A DNA stretch of 7,060 nucleotides, from NCBI GenBank assembly GCA_002373815.1, contig DFKH01000057.1, forward strand, positions 1 to 7,060, written 5' to 3'. Under the pieces are notes generated by a model, which saw only the letters and a list, made by a program, of their open reading frames with translations, did no database searches and was not told where the DNA came from. Position numbers and translations under genes: made by a program. The DNA comes from Alphaproteobacteria bacterium UBA3650. GTDB lineage: Bacteria > Pseudomonadota > Alphaproteobacteria > CAAHEQ01 > UBA3637. Below, in pieces: positions 7,001 through 7,060 of this stretch (the first letter of the stretch is position 1; each line of letters begins with the position of its first letter).

Positions 7001-7060
7001 ATGATAATATTGAAGAAGCAGGAGAAAGAAAAATGCAGTTTCAAGCAGTTGTTGGAAATC
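4006..7060 (+). CDS. Fused GIY-YIG nuclease-SF2 helicase-N6-adenine methyltransferase (3' truncated)
   Basis: This frame is open for 1018 codons and runs off the window. The start is fixed by the ATGA overlap and AAAGGA at 3994-3999. Residues 16-85 look like a GIY-YIG (T5orf172-like) nuclease: HIYAF (17-21), YLKVGDT (29-35), R42, and a candidate catalytic Glu at E79. The SF2 helicase spans about 150-600: PRPNQ (154-158), Walker A variant MRFGKS (182-187), motif Ia near VVSAKAD (204-210), DETH (286-289), SGTP (338-341), motif V NRMLTGST (552-559) and motif VI region QAVFRLQNQ (580-588). An acidic/Pro-rich linker (about 726-752) leads to a coupler and an adenine methyltransferase with motif X EVPTP (864-868) and motif I-like LDMASKAGEF (895-904). 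The last residues, FQAVVGN, end on N1018, which should begin NPPY. The missing part should hold motif IV onward and a target-recognition domain. The layout matches Type ISP restriction-modification enzymes, except that those have an Mrr-type nuclease instead of GIY-YIG. It would cut unmodified foreign DNA and methylate host sites. Confidence 0.85.
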   Translation, partial: MKDLDIGEIIVGRVEPHIYAFTTNTIPNYLKVGDTYRTVKSRLEEWKKYFPNLKPEFEGSAKISDDVFFRDFAVHDYLENGLHRERLTPAILKRICSTAYFSKEFFKDATPKDVHDALQDIQKSYADNDNRYNFYNLDRMPVLHEYQSTGYWEPRPNQKATIDKFKEAIAKGRTNLLMYAVMRFGKSFTSLCCAKEMKAKIVLVVSAKADVKEEWRKNVQSADNFRNDYKFLDAKQLQDDENIIKNTLKDGQGIVLFLTLQDLQGEDIKSKHKEVFDNKIDLLIVDETHYGARADKYGAVLRQTKDIKKDYSTEEFVDTGEADQQIKALNAKITLHLSGTPYRILMGSEFTKDDIIAFYQFTDIVKEQEEWDKENVLKDDADPEWANPYFGFPQMIRFAFHPSAAAKAKLDELRKNGVSYAFSELFRPKSISRADDGSHKLFVHEAEILDLFTVIDGSKNDKNVLGFLDYDKIKTGNMCRHIVCVLPYCASCDALEKLIHDNKKKFKNLNEYEIINISGVDSGSNYRDVNAVKRKIKECEADNKKTLTLTVNRMLTGSTVEEWDTMIFLKDTASPQDYDQAVFRLQNQYVRKYKDSTGQEIKYNMKPQTLLVDFDPNRMFMMQESKSQIYNVNTEVNGNSKLQDRIQEELRVSPIITINQDKMSQVDAADIIDAVSEYSSKRGVWDESKSIPVDFELLKDQQIFDVINSQGEIGSNQGLKIEGNTGDETDIDVPPVGTPEPPVEPKDPVPAVAVEKDDMKSLENKFKTYYSRILFFAFLTKNKVASLDDVLNCITQEENVRIAKNLGLKYQILVSIRNKINSYILKQLDYKIYRIGKLAHDTTVVPIKRAETALIKFGRFSESEVPTPINVCDDMINLIPDDAFLSLKKQNNAMLDMASKAGEFAIAICKRCEKLGINIESIKDSVLAIPTSSIAYEFTRKVYEFLGLNINAIAAEFNSYDLLDVKMLDRRGRPTKNVDYARVATILKQTKPLDKIKLNDNIEEAGERKMQFQAVVGN

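Noticed and set aside
3029..7060. Classic Type I or Type III restriction-modification system
   Set aside because: There is no HsdS-like specificity gene and no separate HsdM/HsdR or Mod/Res pair. Nuclease, motor and methyltransferase motifs are in a single frame.
1..7060. tRNA, CRISPR array, retron or transposase
   Set aside because: I looked for cloverleaf-like stems, evenly spaced long repeats, reverse-transcriptase motifs and DDE motifs, and found none.

Overview
This is an A+T-rich bacterial window (estimated by eye) with dense, co-oriented genes, clear Shine-Dalgarno sites and normal TAA/TGA/TAG stops. It carries no housekeeping marker, tRNA, rRNA, transposase or CRISPR array, so I do not name a taxon. 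It looks like a defence island. Every gene reads on the + strand.

Positions 1-117 are probably the 3' end of an unrecognised gene. Positions 118-673 hold no convincing gene but are rich in structure. There is a G+C-rich cluster of direct and inverted GTGCGGAC repeats (159-242), a set of TATCA sites on a 10-bp register (317-423), nested palindromes (450-491), four A5 tracts phased exactly 10 bp apart (546-580), two further palindromes (566-591, 599-619), and a good extended -10 promoter (623-651) about 16 nt before its short leader and the first full gene.

Positions 674-2953 form a compact three-gene operon. It encodes an RloA/AbiLi-type AAA ATPase, an overlapping RloB/AbiLii-type protein with TOPRIM-like acidic motifs, and a 124-residue unrecognised protein. 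ATPase plus RloB pairs are known as 'restriction-linked ORFs' and as AbiL-type abortive-infection systems. By inference the ATPase senses infection and RloB is the effector.

Positions 2954-3028 are a short gap with a terminator-like hairpin overlapping a sigma70-type promoter. Positions 3029-7060 hold a second, translationally coupled pair. The first is a 326-residue accessory protein (GTG start) with methyltransferase-like N-terminal motifs and a Cys cluster. The second is a very large enzyme running off the window, missed by a stop-to-stop search because it has no stop here. Its N-terminus is a GIY-YIG-type nuclease, its middle an SF2 helicase (MRFGKS, DETH, SGTP), and its C-terminal part an adenine-N6 methyltransferase. 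The window ends exactly on the Asn that should begin the catalytic NPPY motif. This is the architecture of a single-chain, translocating restriction-modification enzyme (Type ISP/IIG-like) with a GIY-YIG nuclease at the N-terminus.

Taken together, a restriction-modification enzyme (first barrier) sits directly downstream of a putative abortive-infection module (second barrier). The parts most worth following are the fused enzyme and its accessory protein, the unknown third gene of the Rlo operon, and the unusually structured 550-bp upstream region.
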